Shown piece by piece: positions 23,547 through 33,403 of a stretch of 64,000 nucleotides of DNA. The number at the start of each line of letters is the position of its first letter. The stretch's first letter is position 1. Under the pieces are notes generated by a model that saw nothing but the letters and a program-made list of their open reading frames with translations, had not been told where the DNA came from and searched no databases. Where the stretch lies: NCBI GenBank assembly GCA_023091665.1, contig JALJCQ010000011.1, forward strand, positions 1,550,001-1,614,000. The letters are read 5' to 3'. This DNA is from Pythium myriotylum. Its lineage: Eukaryota > Oomycota > Peronosporomycetes > Pythiales > Pythiaceae. The position numbers were made by a program, and so were the translations under genes.

Positions 23547-24433
23547 ATGCCGGCGACGTCGGGGCGCGTGCGCATGCCGCACAACAACCGCATGCACAGC
23601 AGCGCGGCGCTCAAGATGACGGGCATCTGGAAGAACACGATCGGCTACGATCCGTACGCGGCCGAGGGCGAGGAGCAGGCCGGCCGCGTCTCGGAGACGG
23701 CCCACGAGCAGGCCAAGGGGCTCATGGCGCTCGCCAAGCTCTCCAACACGAGCGTACGTGTCGTGGGTCGGCTGGACCCCTCTGTCGAGTGACCGAGCTC
23801 ATGGTTCATGTGGTGCTGCAGAACGACGTCCGCGGCGCCTGCAAGAAGTGCGGGATGCTGGGCCACCTCACTTTCCAGTGCCGCAACTTCCTCGATACTG
23901 TCGACCAGAAACCGGCCAAGGCAGGAGACTCGTCGTCGGTACGTTTCGGATGCGTTGGTGCAGTGGGCTTTGTGACTGAATTACTTATGGAGGATTCCTT
24001 GCAGGACTCGTCGAGTGACGACTCGTCCGAGAGCGAGTCAGAGGACGAACGCCGTCACAGATCGTCGAAGAAGAAGAGCAAGAGTAAGATGAAGTCTTCG
24101 CGCTCTTCCCGTCGCAGTCGTAGCCAGAGTCGGTCTCGTAGCGCAAGTCCTACGCGCAAAGGCGATCGTCGGAGCCTCAGCCTGGATCGTGACCGCGGTC
24201 GTGACCGTTCTCGAAGCAGAAGCCGAAGTCAAGAGAGACCACGAGGCGATCGGCGCCGCCGTCGCAGTCCAACTCCAGAGAAGGAAGAGCGTTCGAAGAA
24301 AGCTCGGGATGACTCCAGCGATGACGAGCATGGGCGTCGTCGTAGCCACAAGCACAAGTCAAAGAGACACAAGAAAGAGAAGCGGAGCAAGCACAGCAAA
24401 TCGTCCAAGCGAAGTCGACGCCGCGATGACTGA
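23547..24433 (+). CDS. CCHC zinc-knuckle SR-type protein (SREK1IP1-like)
   Basis: Three exons: 23547-23753, 23822-23938 and 24005-24433, 250 residues. A CCHC knuckle CKKCGMLGHLTFQC lies at about residues 75-90 and matches the SREK1-interacting protein 1 family pattern (GCKKCGYPGHLTFECRNF). The last 130 residues are an RS/SR domain of serine-arginine and lysine repeats with acidic blocks, typical of splicing regulators in nuclear speckles. The N-terminal 69-residue exon is extra relative to the human protein. It contains KMTGIWKNTIGYDPYA, which I do not recognise. Convergent with the USP gene: 58 bp separate the two stop codons. Confidence 0.8.
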
Positions 24434-24491
24434 GACTACTACAAAATGGTGAGCCTCCCAGCTCTTCTAGATTCAAGTTTTGTTTTGCATC

Positions 24492-27400
24492 CTACATCAC
24501 TGTACAGTTCCCATCGTCGCGTTTTCCATCCTGCTTTGTAGAGCTTAGCCGTGTCCAGATGTCCTGCTTACACAATGCACGAACCACCGATTCAGGCACT
24601 GGCTTTGCATGCTCTTGACGAGGATAAAACTCGGACAAACTTCGCGGTCGGGATGGCATCATATCGTCATTATCACCATCTTCCAATGCTGGATCCACGT
24701 CATGGCGAACGTAGAAAAGGAGATACGCAGACGAAGATGGTGATAGCGTCTGAGCATTCGCTGGTGTCGCGCTTGCGTCATCGACGAGCCACCAGTCTCC
24801 ATTGTCGGGATGGCGAATATGGGCAGTGTAGTGACCACCTCCAAGGCTTCCTATGTGATTCACGACTCCGTATAAGCTATACTGGGTGGTATCGCGTGAT
24901 GCCGATGTCGTCGGAAACGCGAGTTCATTACACAGGAACGATTCGGCGCAAGACACTTCGCCACGTTCAGTAGAGCCATCGCCCACCACCTCCGAATCTG
25001 GTTCGAGGAAATTAGCCATGTCGAAGTTGTCCACCTCAAAATCAACACTATGATTGAGGCGCTGCAATGAATAGCTTCCGTCGGCAACAAGCTCGAATCG
25101 CTTCAACTGAATCACCAGAATGGGCGGCAGTGCCCATATCGCAAGGGTTTTTGTATGCGGTATGAATGCTGATGACGTGGGCATTTTAGGTATGCTACTT
25201 GCCTCCTCGACGCCCGTTCCTTTCTCGATATCACGCTCAGCATTTTCCGTACATCGGCTACAACGTGCCTCAACACGTTCCTCAGAGCAAAGGATCTCAA
25301 GGCTCCTCTTGAGCGAGTGGGTATTATCATGTTTGTACGAGATGTAGCTGGAGTGATCGATAATGGAGCAACCTTTTGTCAGCCACTCCTCGACTGGTTC
25401 ATGAGCATCTAGCACCCAGTCAATCGCAATAGTCTCATCCATCTCCAAAGCAAGTGGGTCTTCATCGAGTCGTTCGATCATGCAGCCATCACAACGGTCA
25501 GTCCAGTGACATATTCCACAGCTTTTGCCGTCGGTACGAACACGTTTCAGCACAAACGACCTTCGCCGTTGCGGATCACTGCTAAGTGGCTCATTTGAGA
25601 TAAATCTGTGATGAACCAAGTGATACAAAGCTCGTCCGTGAGCTTGTGAGGGCGAGAGACGGCAAACAAACGGGAAACCACACAAAACTTGACGATACGG
25701 TGACGTTGAGTAGAAGGGTACAAGACCAGTGCGGCGGTGAACGAACCGCACAAGCATGAAACGATCGTTTGTGAAAGTGCAGATATCTTTTCGGTCCAGA
25801 CAAACACGTGCACCAATTCCCGCTTCTTCCACGCGGAGGTGAAACACATCTCGTTGGTTGTCTGAAGGCGATTGATTTCCCGCCGTTTCCTTCGGCGGTG
25901 ATAGCCCCTGACGTTCAATGACCGCACGCACCCACCTGTTATAGGACGCACGAGCGAGTACCTTTGCTCCTGACTCAAGGTCCTCTTCTGTGTAGTTTAC
26001 GTCCCGAAAAGAACGTGCTTGCTCGCCATGTTCGATCTCAAACACGTCGATCGGAGTCGTTAGAGTTGACAGCAGTGCGTCCGGGTCAATGTAGTCATCG
26101 ACAGTAAACCCGCTAAGCGTCACAGCAACATGATCTCGTCGCGCCCCATCGTCAGAGTATGTTGCATGATCTTGTTGAAGTTTAATCAGGAGCTGCCCGG
26201 CTGTCCAGTCAAGTCCAACTTGAGTGACAAGACGCAGAGATGGTCGGTAACACGGGCTGTCCAAGAAATGGAGCACAACAATAATTTGTTGGTTCTGTGA
26301 CCTCTTGCTTGGAGACAGCACCGCAGTTTCATCAAGCAGAGGCAGCTGAAGCGAGGAAAACGGTTCGAAGCGGGTCGAAGTGTTACCACATAGTGTGCAA
26401 CGAAGGGTACTTTTGAACTGGCCACAAAACAGCGCTGTGATGAGCGATGGTTCTGCGATCAGATGAGATATCCACCATTCCTTCGCGACGACTGCGTCGG
26501 ATCTTCCGTTGCTGTCGTTTACTTGAAATTTCAACTTTGATAGGAATGTTCTGTTCGAGTCGGGTGGACACGATAACGTCGCGGGAGGGTCATCACTTCG
26601 TTGCCGGGACAATGATGCAAATCGTGAGAATAAAGACGGCGAAACTTGAGTGTTTGATTCAACATCTTCTCGCTTCTCGGAGTTCGGGAGGCGCTTTAGT
26701 TCGTCACTTAGGCTGCTGAGAAGCGACGTCAAAAACTCTTGCGCATCTTGTTGAGTGCCATCACTAAGATGTGGGAATAATTGAGCAATTGCCATCCTCA
26801 TATGCTTTGGAGATATCACATCAGCCATTCCAGAAACTGATCCATTGGACGAATATGCATTCATCTCTGTAAGTAGTTGACCAAATGCGATTGGTAGAAG
26901 ACTGGATCGTGGAAGTTGGACATCTGAACCTTTTGGTGATAACTTCTTACCTGGTCGAAAGGGTGACCCTGTAGCACTTCTTATCAAACGACTCGACAGA
27001 TCATACAGATGCTCGTTCTTCAAGAAATACTCCCGTAATATGGGGGTCGCTGTAAGGCACTGTAGCGCGCTGTTCATAAAACACGTGTTGCCAAGATTCG
27101 CAAGACCGTGGACTTTCGTCCAACCCCCGGTAACACCACGTTTGGAATGTTTGGGTGTTCTGGACGGCGTGCTCGCACCACTGCGCTGGCTACTAGCGGG
27201 GCTATGTAAAGTCGGTGTCGTCCAACGAGGGATGAAGCTGTTGGAGCGCTCATCGGTAAGGAGCACATTTAACTTAACCAATGCACGCAGAGTGTCGGCA
27301 CCTTCATCCAGTATCCCAAGGGCTATTGAGAGTGTATCTACGGAAACTTGGACTTGGCGCTGATGGCCTTCCTGACTGACGAAGGATACCTCGCCTTCGC

Positions 27401-29507
27401 AGAAGAACGCACCATGCACATAGCCTGATATCACACTTGAGTCTGTCTTCACTAGTTCTCGCTCACGAGCATGAAGAGACAGCGTCACTTCAACGAGAGA
27501 CCGCAGCGTAATATCATCTCCAACAACACAATAGGGTATGCTGATTGTGCATTCCGATGAATCCCGAGCCACGACCACCAACTGTAAGGTAACGAGCTTT
27601 GCTCGAAGTATCTGATCACTTGTGCACGAGGCTCCACCAGTGCTCGAGATATCTAGTTGAGTCGCAGTTACAACCCAGTTGTTGGGTTCCCTACGTTGCC
27701 CAGTGTGTCGCTCCCACAATTTCGAAGCCAGTACAAGCCACAGGGCAATAGGCACGGCTGCAACCGAATCTTCAAACTCTTCAGCAGATCTATCGTGAGC
27801 CTGCTCATCAGACGCAGAGGTGTTCTCTATGTCGCCTGGTTTTAAAACCGTACAAACTTCGTTCTTGAGCTTCGACAGGAGTGACATCTCTGTGTCGTAG
27901 TCACACATCCACTCGACAAGACGTTCCCATTCAGTTCTGCGCGTCAGGGCAAATCCATGGTCACTCTTAACGTCATAGGCAATAATTTGATCACAAAAAC
28001 CTTGCAGCGCGGACAAATAGGATCGATGAGACAACCGCTGTCCTCGAAGGTTGGTCAGCTCAGCATGGAACAGAGTGAATATAATCTCGATCTCTGCGGA
28101 TCCGCATCCTGGAATTGGGTGTCGAGCTGCGTATTTCTCGAAGTCTCGAAAGCGAAACTGCAACTTGTGTCCAACGAGAGGATCATCATTCTCTAGCAAC
28201 AGTGGATCTAGCGATCCCACTTCGTCAAAAGCCGTCTGAGCAAGAAACTCAGCCTCTTGTTTGCTGGAGTGCTCTTCACTGAGAATATCGGCGAATTGAA
28301 TGTAGGTTGCAAGGTGGTCGAGCGTCCAGTAGCCTCGACCCTCCACGTCAAATAGCACAAACAGGTAACGAAGAACTTCGAGCGATGACCGAGAGAACGA
28401 ACAGCAAATGCAAAGAATCCACCACATCACTTTGACCTTGGACTGCGTTTGCACCAGTCCACCCATCGAGGATTCATCTGCTTTGAGCGCTGTAGCCGAT
28501 AATAAGAAATCACCATTGCAAGATTTTGCAGTGTCAAGCGCGGCCTGGAGAACAGTGTCATGCACGTAGCCATGGAGGCGATCTCGAATGTGATTGTCGT
28601 CCACCCTACCGTTTGTTTCGAGCGTTTGCTTGACAAGGGTTGCAACGACAGACTTCAGTTTCTGAAACTGTTCAGCAGAGACTGATTCTATCTGGATGAT
28701 GTTGGAGTAGCTATCAATCTGCAGACTCACTGGCTGTTGTTCATTTGTTGGGGGTGACATCGTTGACGCTGTCGATGCTGCGCTGTCTTCGCTGTTGAAC
28801 CGCCGCAGCTTGAACCGAATCGTGTCCATGAGGCTGTCGCTGTCGTTGGCGCCTCTTTCTCGCGCCGGGCTCGTCTCTGGTGCAGCGATCTTTTGCACCT
28901 CGCGCTCGAATTGATCCGCGAGCCTCGGAATCCAATCGATCAGTGCAAGAGAAGAGAAGGATCGACTCGCCATGGCCTTCATGAACTTGGTCGGCGTCAG
29001 CACGGCCGCCTCAGTCGGAAAGAGCATCACCGCGAACTCGTCGACCGTCCATCGCCGCTTGTTAGCCTCCTCGACTGCAACCACGCCGTCTCGCGTAGCT
29101 ACGGCGCGCAAGAAGGCCACAGCGTCGCGCTTAGTCAGCTCCAGTGCGCCGTAGCGGTCCATGAGCTGGAACGCGAAGCGCAGCAGCTCCTCGCGGGAGC
29201 CTTTCCACGCGATCGTGACGCCGACGAGGAACTCTTTGAGCGACAGCGCCGAGCCCGCGCCGCCGGCAAAGTTCCAGACCGCGAAGAGCCGCTGCATGGC
29301 GTAGAGCGGCATGGCGCCGAAGGCCTCGTGGAGCACCGTGTCGCGGAAGCGCGCGAAGTCGACGCGCTCGCCGTAGCCGCGCGCGCGGTGGAACGCGGCC
29401 GTGGCGACGCGGCGCTCGGTCGCGCTGAGCCGCTTGTCCACGGCGCCCGGCGCGACCACGGGCGCCGGCGCGAGCCCGAGCAGCGACGCGAGCGACGGCG
29501 CGGCCAT
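24492..29507 (-). CDS. Ubiquitin carboxyl-terminal hydrolase, USP32-like
   Basis: One uninterrupted exon, 1671 residues, unusual in this intron-rich window. The order resembles human USP32: an N-terminal EF-hand-like/recoverin-type helical region (about 30-190), another EF-like pair near 390, a middle region with a DUSP-like part, and a split USP catalytic domain. The Cys box GLANLGNTCFMNSALQCL places the nucleophile at Cys809. The His box GGGHYTAHI places His1559. Several Cx2C pairs (CGIC..CDGC, CSRC) give a zinc finger within the catalytic domain. The last four residues are CTVM, a CaaX prenylation signal. It should cleave ubiquitin from membrane-associated substrates. Prenylation and substrate are inference. 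Confidence 0.9.
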   Translation of the reverse strand: MAAPSLASLLGLAPAPVVAPGAVDKRLSATERRVATAAFHRARGYGERVDFARFRDTVLHEAFGAMPLYAMQRLFAVWNFAGGAGSALSLKEFLVGVTIAWKGSREELLRFAFQLMDRYGALELTKRDAVAFLRAVATRDGVVAVEEANKRRWTVDEFAVMLFPTEAAVLTPTKFMKAMASRSFSSLALIDWIPRLADQFEREVQKIAAPETSPARERGANDSDSLMDTIRFKLRRFNSEDSAASTASTMSPPTNEQQPVSLQIDSYSNIIQIESVSAEQFQKLKSVVATLVKQTLETNGRVDDNHIRDRLHGYVHDTVLQAALDTAKSCNGDFLLSATALKADESSMGGLVQTQSKVKVMWWILCICCSFSRSSLEVLRYLFVLFDVEGRGYWTLDHLATYIQFADILSEEHSSKQEAEFLAQTAFDEVGSLDPLLLENDDPLVGHKLQFRFRDFEKYAARHPIPGCGSAEIEIIFTLFHAELTNLRGQRLSHRSYLSALQGFCDQIIAYDVKSDHGFALTRRTEWERLVEWMCDYDTEMSLLSKLKNEVCTVLKPGDIENTSASDEQAHDRSAEEFEDSVAAVPIALWLVLASKLWERHTGQRREPNNWVVTATQLDISSTGGASCTSDQILRAKLVTLQLVVVARDSSECTISIPYCVVGDDITLRSLVEVTLSLHARERELVKTDSSVISGYVHGAFFCEGEVSFVSQEGHQRQVQVSVDTLSIALGILDEGADTLRALVKLNVLLTDERSNSFIPRWTTPTLHSPASSQRSGASTPSRTPKHSKRGVTGGWTKVHGLANLGNTCFMNSALQCLTATPILREYFLKNEHLYDLSSRLIRSATGSPFRPGKKLSPKGSDVQLPRSSLLPIAFGQLLTEMNAYSSNGSVSGMADVISPKHMRMAIAQLFPHLSDGTQQDAQEFLTSLLSSLSDELKRLPNSEKREDVESNTQVSPSLFSRFASLSRQRSDDPPATLSCPPDSNRTFLSKLKFQVNDSNGRSDAVVAKEWWISHLIAEPSLITALFCGQFKSTLRCTLCGNTSTRFEPFSSLQLPLLDETAVLSPSKRSQNQQIIVVLHFLDSPCYRPSLRLVTQVGLDWTAGQLLIKLQQDHATYSDDGARRDHVAVTLSGFTVDDYIDPDALLSTLTTPIDVFEIEHGEQARSFRDVNYTEEDLESGAKVLARASYNRWVRAVIERQGLSPPKETAGNQSPSDNQRDVFHLRVEEAGIGARVCLDRKDICTFTNDRFMLVRFVHRRTGLVPFYSTSPYRQVLCGFPFVCRLSPSQAHGRALYHLVHHRFISNEPLSSDPQRRRSFVLKRVRTDGKSCGICHWTDRCDGCMIERLDEDPLALEMDETIAIDWVLDAHEPVEEWLTKGCSIIDHSSYISYKHDNTHSLKRSLEILCSEERVEARCSRCTENAERDIEKGTGVEEASSIPKMPTSSAFIPHTKTLAIWALPPILVIQLKRFELVADGSYSLQRLNHSVDFEVDNFDMANFLEPDSEVVGDGSTERGEVSCAESFLCNELAFPTTSASRDTTQYSLYGVVNHIGSLGGGHYTAHIRHPDNGDWWLVDDASATPANAQTLSPSSSAYLLFYVRHDVDPALEDGDNDDMMPSRPRSLSEFYPRQEHAKPVPESVVRALCKQDIWTRLSSTKQDGKRDDGNCTVM

Positions 29508-29703
29508 GGAGAGCAGAGCAGAGGAGACGAGAGGAGACGAGGGGAGAGGAGAAGGGCCCTGAGATGCACCCTGGCTTCTTTCCTCTTCAACGTCCAGTTA
29601 CGATTCGGGTGGGTCCGGCTAAGTACGAGAACAAGGGAGGAAGATGAAAGGGCGCTTATGGATTATGGAGAAGGAAGAAGAGATGCAGGTAGGAGAAGCG
29701 AGC

Positions 29704-31491
29704 TCAGAGCGCGAGGATGTTCTGCGTGTCGCAGTTGTCGTTCGTGTAGCCCTTGAAGCACGTGCAGATGCCCGAGTCGTAGCCGCACATGCCTCGCCCC
29801 GAGCACTCGGACACGAACTTGTATGGCTTGGTCTTGTCCGTGAGCACAACCTTGAACGGTGTGTCAGCCGCAACGCCCGCCGCCCCCGCGGCCGAGTCGC
29901 CGCCGAAGGGTTTATCCATGCGCGCGTAGTAGGCCACGGGCGTCGCGAGCCCGTCGTTCGAGAACTCCTGCACGTGGAAGAAGGCGTTGTTGTAGAAGAG
30001 CCGGTCGCCCGTGGAGAAGAGCGTCGGCGCCGCCGCGAACGTCATCTGGTCGCTGCCGATGGCCAACGCAGCGCTCAACGCGTCCGCCGTCGTGATGGTC
30101 AAGAGAGTGATCGGGTCGGTGAGGAAGATCGGCGTCGACGAGCCGATCGTGTGCTTCATCGCGTACTTGAGTGTGATCGTGTACGGGTCGGCGACAGTTC
30201 CTGTACCGCCGGATGCAACACCAAGCACAATATGAGGCCCCACCTTCAGCATGCGGGGAGTGTACACGGCGGGGACAGCGGGCGGCCCAGCTTGCGCTGC
30301 TGTCACCAGCGGAATGATGAGCCCGGCATCCGGAGAGCCGACGGTCAACGTGATTGTGAGTCCGTCCGCAGAAATGGAATTCACAAGGTACGAGCTCTTG
30401 ACTGTGAACCAGTCCTCGTCGCGACCTTGCTGTGTTGTCGTCACGACCGATGCAGACGCCGTCACACCCATCGACGCGATCTCTGGGATCCGCATACGAC
30501 CAGGATTGCCCACGTACTGACACGTCACAGACATACCCAACGCTGCAGCCGTCGGACGAGCTGACTTGAAGTTCGTCAACGACGTACCCGCACCCGTCGC
30601 CTCACACAACACCTTCTTGAACGTCAAGTTCGGAACACTCGTGATCGCAGTCGTCACCGCCGCCGCATTCAACGCAGGGTTCCCGGCCGTCGAGTCGTCC
30701 AACACACTGATCTTCGTCGTGATGTACGACTCGCCGTAGTAGTCAAACAGACGCAGACGGATCCACGCGTTCGTGAGCGAGCCTCCAGCCGCGACACCCG
30801 CATGGATCACGAACGTCTCGTACGTCGGAGTCCCCACCGACAAGTACAGCGGGTCCACACCCACCTTGCAGTTGCGCTTGTTGCAGTCCGGACCGAAGAA
30901 CCACGGGTCACAACGACACCCGTACGTGCTGTTGGAGTCCCACAGGTCGTACGTGATGGCGCCCGCAGCCCCCTCGATGCCAAACAGCGTGCCCTTGTTC
31001 TTCACGCCCAACTCACGGATGCTCTCGCACGTGCCGTGGCCGTTGCACTTGGCAGGACACGTCGTGCGCTGGCACCCGTTGCCTTCGTACCCGTCGAAGC
31101 ACTGGCACAGACCCGTCGTGCGATCGCAGATGCCTTTATTCGAGCACTCCATGTAGAAGTGGGCCTCGTCGGCGAGTGCGTCTGGGCTGAAGTACTCATA
31201 CGTTTGTGCTGGGTGTTGTTGCGAGTTGGCGAGGATCCAGTCTGGTGTCGACCTGGACTGGTCCATGTTGATGTCACCCTTGGGTGTGTCGATGTGTGCG
31301 CGGCCGAAGAGACAGGTGCGGTCGGCGCAGTCGTTGCCTTGGTAGTTTTTGTAGCAGTTGCACATGTCTTTGGCCATGCAGTCGCCGTTGCCGGAGCACC
31401 CGTTGGGGCACTCGGCCACCGCCAACGCCAGCAAGGCAATTAATATGAGACCAGTGAACGTTGATTTTACCCTCCTGTTGGTACGCCTCAT
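29704..31491 (-). CDS. Secreted EGF-repeat protein, mastigoneme-like
   Basis: Single exon, 595 residues from the ATG at 31491. That start gives a signal peptide (hydrophobic FTGLILIALLALAVAEC). Four tenascin-type EGF modules are visible: CPNGCSGNGDC..CNCYKNYQGNDC, CSNKGICDRTTGLCQC, CPAKCNGHGTC..CRCDPWFFGPDC near the N-terminus, and CSGRGMCGYDSGICTC at the end. The centre is a 350-residue threonine/alanine-rich beta domain. EGF plus such a domain after a 'CxxGxDPL' segment (here CKVGVDPLYL) is the arrangement of stramenopile Sig1/Ocm1-type proteins. These build the tripartite hairs of the anterior flagellum. The mastigoneme role is inferred from family layout; an adhesive wall protein is the alternative. 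Confidence 0.75.
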   Translation of the reverse strand: MRRTNRRVKSTFTGLILIALLALAVAECPNGCSGNGDCMAKDMCNCYKNYQGNDCADRTCLFGRAHIDTPKGDINMDQSRSTPDWILANSQQHPAQTYEYFSPDALADEAHFYMECSNKGICDRTTGLCQCFDGYEGNGCQRTTCPAKCNGHGTCESIRELGVKNKGTLFGIEGAAGAITYDLWDSNSTYGCRCDPWFFGPDCNKRNCKVGVDPLYLSVGTPTYETFVIHAGVAAGGSLTNAWIRLRLFDYYGESYITTKISVLDDSTAGNPALNAAAVTTAITSVPNLTFKKVLCEATGAGTSLTNFKSARPTAAALGMSVTCQYVGNPGRMRIPEIASMGVTASASVVTTTQQGRDEDWFTVKSSYLVNSISADGLTITLTVGSPDAGLIIPLVTAAQAGPPAVPAVYTPRMLKVGPHIVLGVASGGTGTVADPYTITLKYAMKHTIGSSTPIFLTDPITLLTITTADALSAALAIGSDQMTFAAAPTLFSTGDRLFYNNAFFHVQEFSNDGLATPVAYYARMDKPFGGDSAAGAAGVAADTPFKVVLTDKTKPYKFVSECSGRGMCGYDSGICTCFKGYTNDNCDTQNILAL

Positions 31492-31824
31492 TGTCTCTCC
31501 TTGGGTTTGCTTCCTCTTGGCTTCGAAATGGATTTTTTTCTTGTCTGTGGCTGCTGGCAACGAGTTATCGAGTGTGTGCTGTTTGAGACATTCGAGTTTG
31601 ACTCCTCAGAGGTCGCGACTCTCCGCTGCCATGCACCGACCACTCACAGGCTCGCCTTGGATCTGACTCTTCAACCCCAGAGGCATCCACGGGTCGCCTT
31701 GAACACCGTGACTCTTCGTGGGTGAGCGCTCAGCTTGCTCGGGGTCCGTTATTCATCCACGAGAAGTGAACGCTGGTTTACTTAGGAGTGGGTTATCGAG
31801 AGACCCAGGCCGCCTCTGTCAGCA
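31492..31824. promoter_or_regulatory. Divergent promoter, EGF protein / coiled-coil gene
   Basis: 333 bp between divergent ATGs. No clear TATA box. I see no copy of the ATTGGTNGAAA motif here. A hydrophobic open frame at 31501 on the plus strand is a by-product of the pyrimidine-rich leader. Confidence 0.4.
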
Positions 31825-33313
31825 ATGGATGGCAATCAACGCACGCAGAGTCCCCGTGCCACTCTCCACATCAAGTCGGTCGAGCCCAGCGAGCATGAGC
31901 AAGCAGCTATACCCGCATCTCACGGACGCCGAATCATGCAGGTATGAGGAGCCAAAACAAAATTCTCGACAGTCTCTCCTACGGTGGGCTCGTAGATGAT
32001 CTTCCGATCCAACAACGAGGATGAGAATCGCCTCGCTCCCCGTGAAGCCATGGTAGCTACGTCGCCTGTCGCTCTCGACACGGACTCTCGAACCGAGGAT
32101 GAAGTTCCTGTCGACAGCAGTCGATTCAGCACACTCAAGCGGAAGTTGTTCCCATCTCGCAAGCGCCGACCCCCCGCGCGAATACCGCCGTTAGTGATCA
32201 GCCCAATAAACGCGGATATTCCAGTCGAACTCGCCACAAGGAACTACGCCGACAACCAAGAATCCGGACCAGAACGCCTTGAGTTTGATCCCATTCTGGT
32301 TGGCCGGAGCGAGGATTCAGTTGGTATCCACGACGATGATGACGGTGATATCGACGACGATCTACTCGAAGCCATCGAGGCAGCTGACCGCTTACAGTCC
32401 ACAACGTCGGATGAAACACTCACAGAGGTGAGAAGTCAGTCCGGTCCAAACTAATGTCTTCACGCTAAGCTGGTGGATCTAATCGCCTCAGATGAACCGA
32501 GCTATCGAGGAGCTAGAGAGGTGGAAAATCGAACATAATCACGCGACGCGCGTTGCACGAGAAGAGATGGTACGAGAAGTCTGGGTTCTGTAGCGATGCC
32601 GCGTCGGTAACGTATTTGTGTTATAGGAAGAGACTCTTGGTCGAGAAGACCAAACTCTTGCAACCTGTGCAGACGACTATGTGGCTCAATCGGCGCTACT
32701 CGAAGAAGTGGAGGTACGGAGGATAGTTTATTGTTTTGCTCAGGCTGATTCGATAGACTAGAGTTTGGTCTTCAGCGTAACCAGCAAATGGCAGCGGCGG
32801 CGAGGGCGAACTTGCAACTTGCGCTCAAAATCACAGGAGCGTCGATGGCCAATGGTGTACGTGCGCTGAGCGACCAATATAGTCATGGCACCCTCGCCTA
32901 ATGTGTTTGCATCCTAGAAAATTGGCGACGGATACGTCAGTCGTGTCCTACTAGAGGCTGAGAGACAGTCAGTTAGTGATGCCGTCAACCAGACGGATTC
33001 GCAGGCGACTCACATACGAAAGCTTCGAGGCGAAGTCTTCGACTTAGAAGTGAAAGAGATCAGCTCGACACTCCAGCAGTCATATCTAGGCGATCTCGAA
33101 GTCGCCGATGAAGATCTGGACATGAAACTCGGTGAAGTTGAGGTGGGGACGACGTCTGCATTAGCTGAGAATGATTCTTATGGTGTCTGACTTATCTTTG
33201 TTCAGGCATTTGCTTCTGAGCTAGATAGCGTCCTCGCTCAGTTTGATGCCGCACAAACAAGCTTCCGAGAAACAGAACAGAATCCAGCCGGCCAAGTTGC
33301 ACGTGAACACTAG
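31825..33313 (+). CDS. Coiled-coil protein of unknown function, 375 residues
   Basis: Seven exons, all joined in phase 0: 31825-31941, 31996-32427, 32492-32569, 32627-32713, 32776-32856, 32918-33142 and 33206-33313. Introns are 54-64 bp. The N-terminal third is basic and disordered with an acidic run at about 155-165 (DDDDGDIDDD). From about residue 185 the chain is helical and acidic (NRAIEELERWKIEHNH, ELDSVLAQFDAAQT). No enzymatic motif seen. The strict phase-0 exon pattern and absence of stops make it a convincing gene though its family is not recognised. Confidence 0.7.
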
Positions 33314-33403
33314 TGCGTGGGAACCAAGAGTATATTCAAATGTATGTGATACTCCTCAAGTGAGCGATTCTAATGGAGTATCTTCATACATCCCCGTGCA
33401 ATC

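Noticed and set aside
28893..30564. Two plus-strand frames of 287 and 306 codons
   Set aside because: They are antisense to the N-terminus of the USP gene and the C-terminus of the EGF protein. Low-complexity Arg/Ala/Val products.
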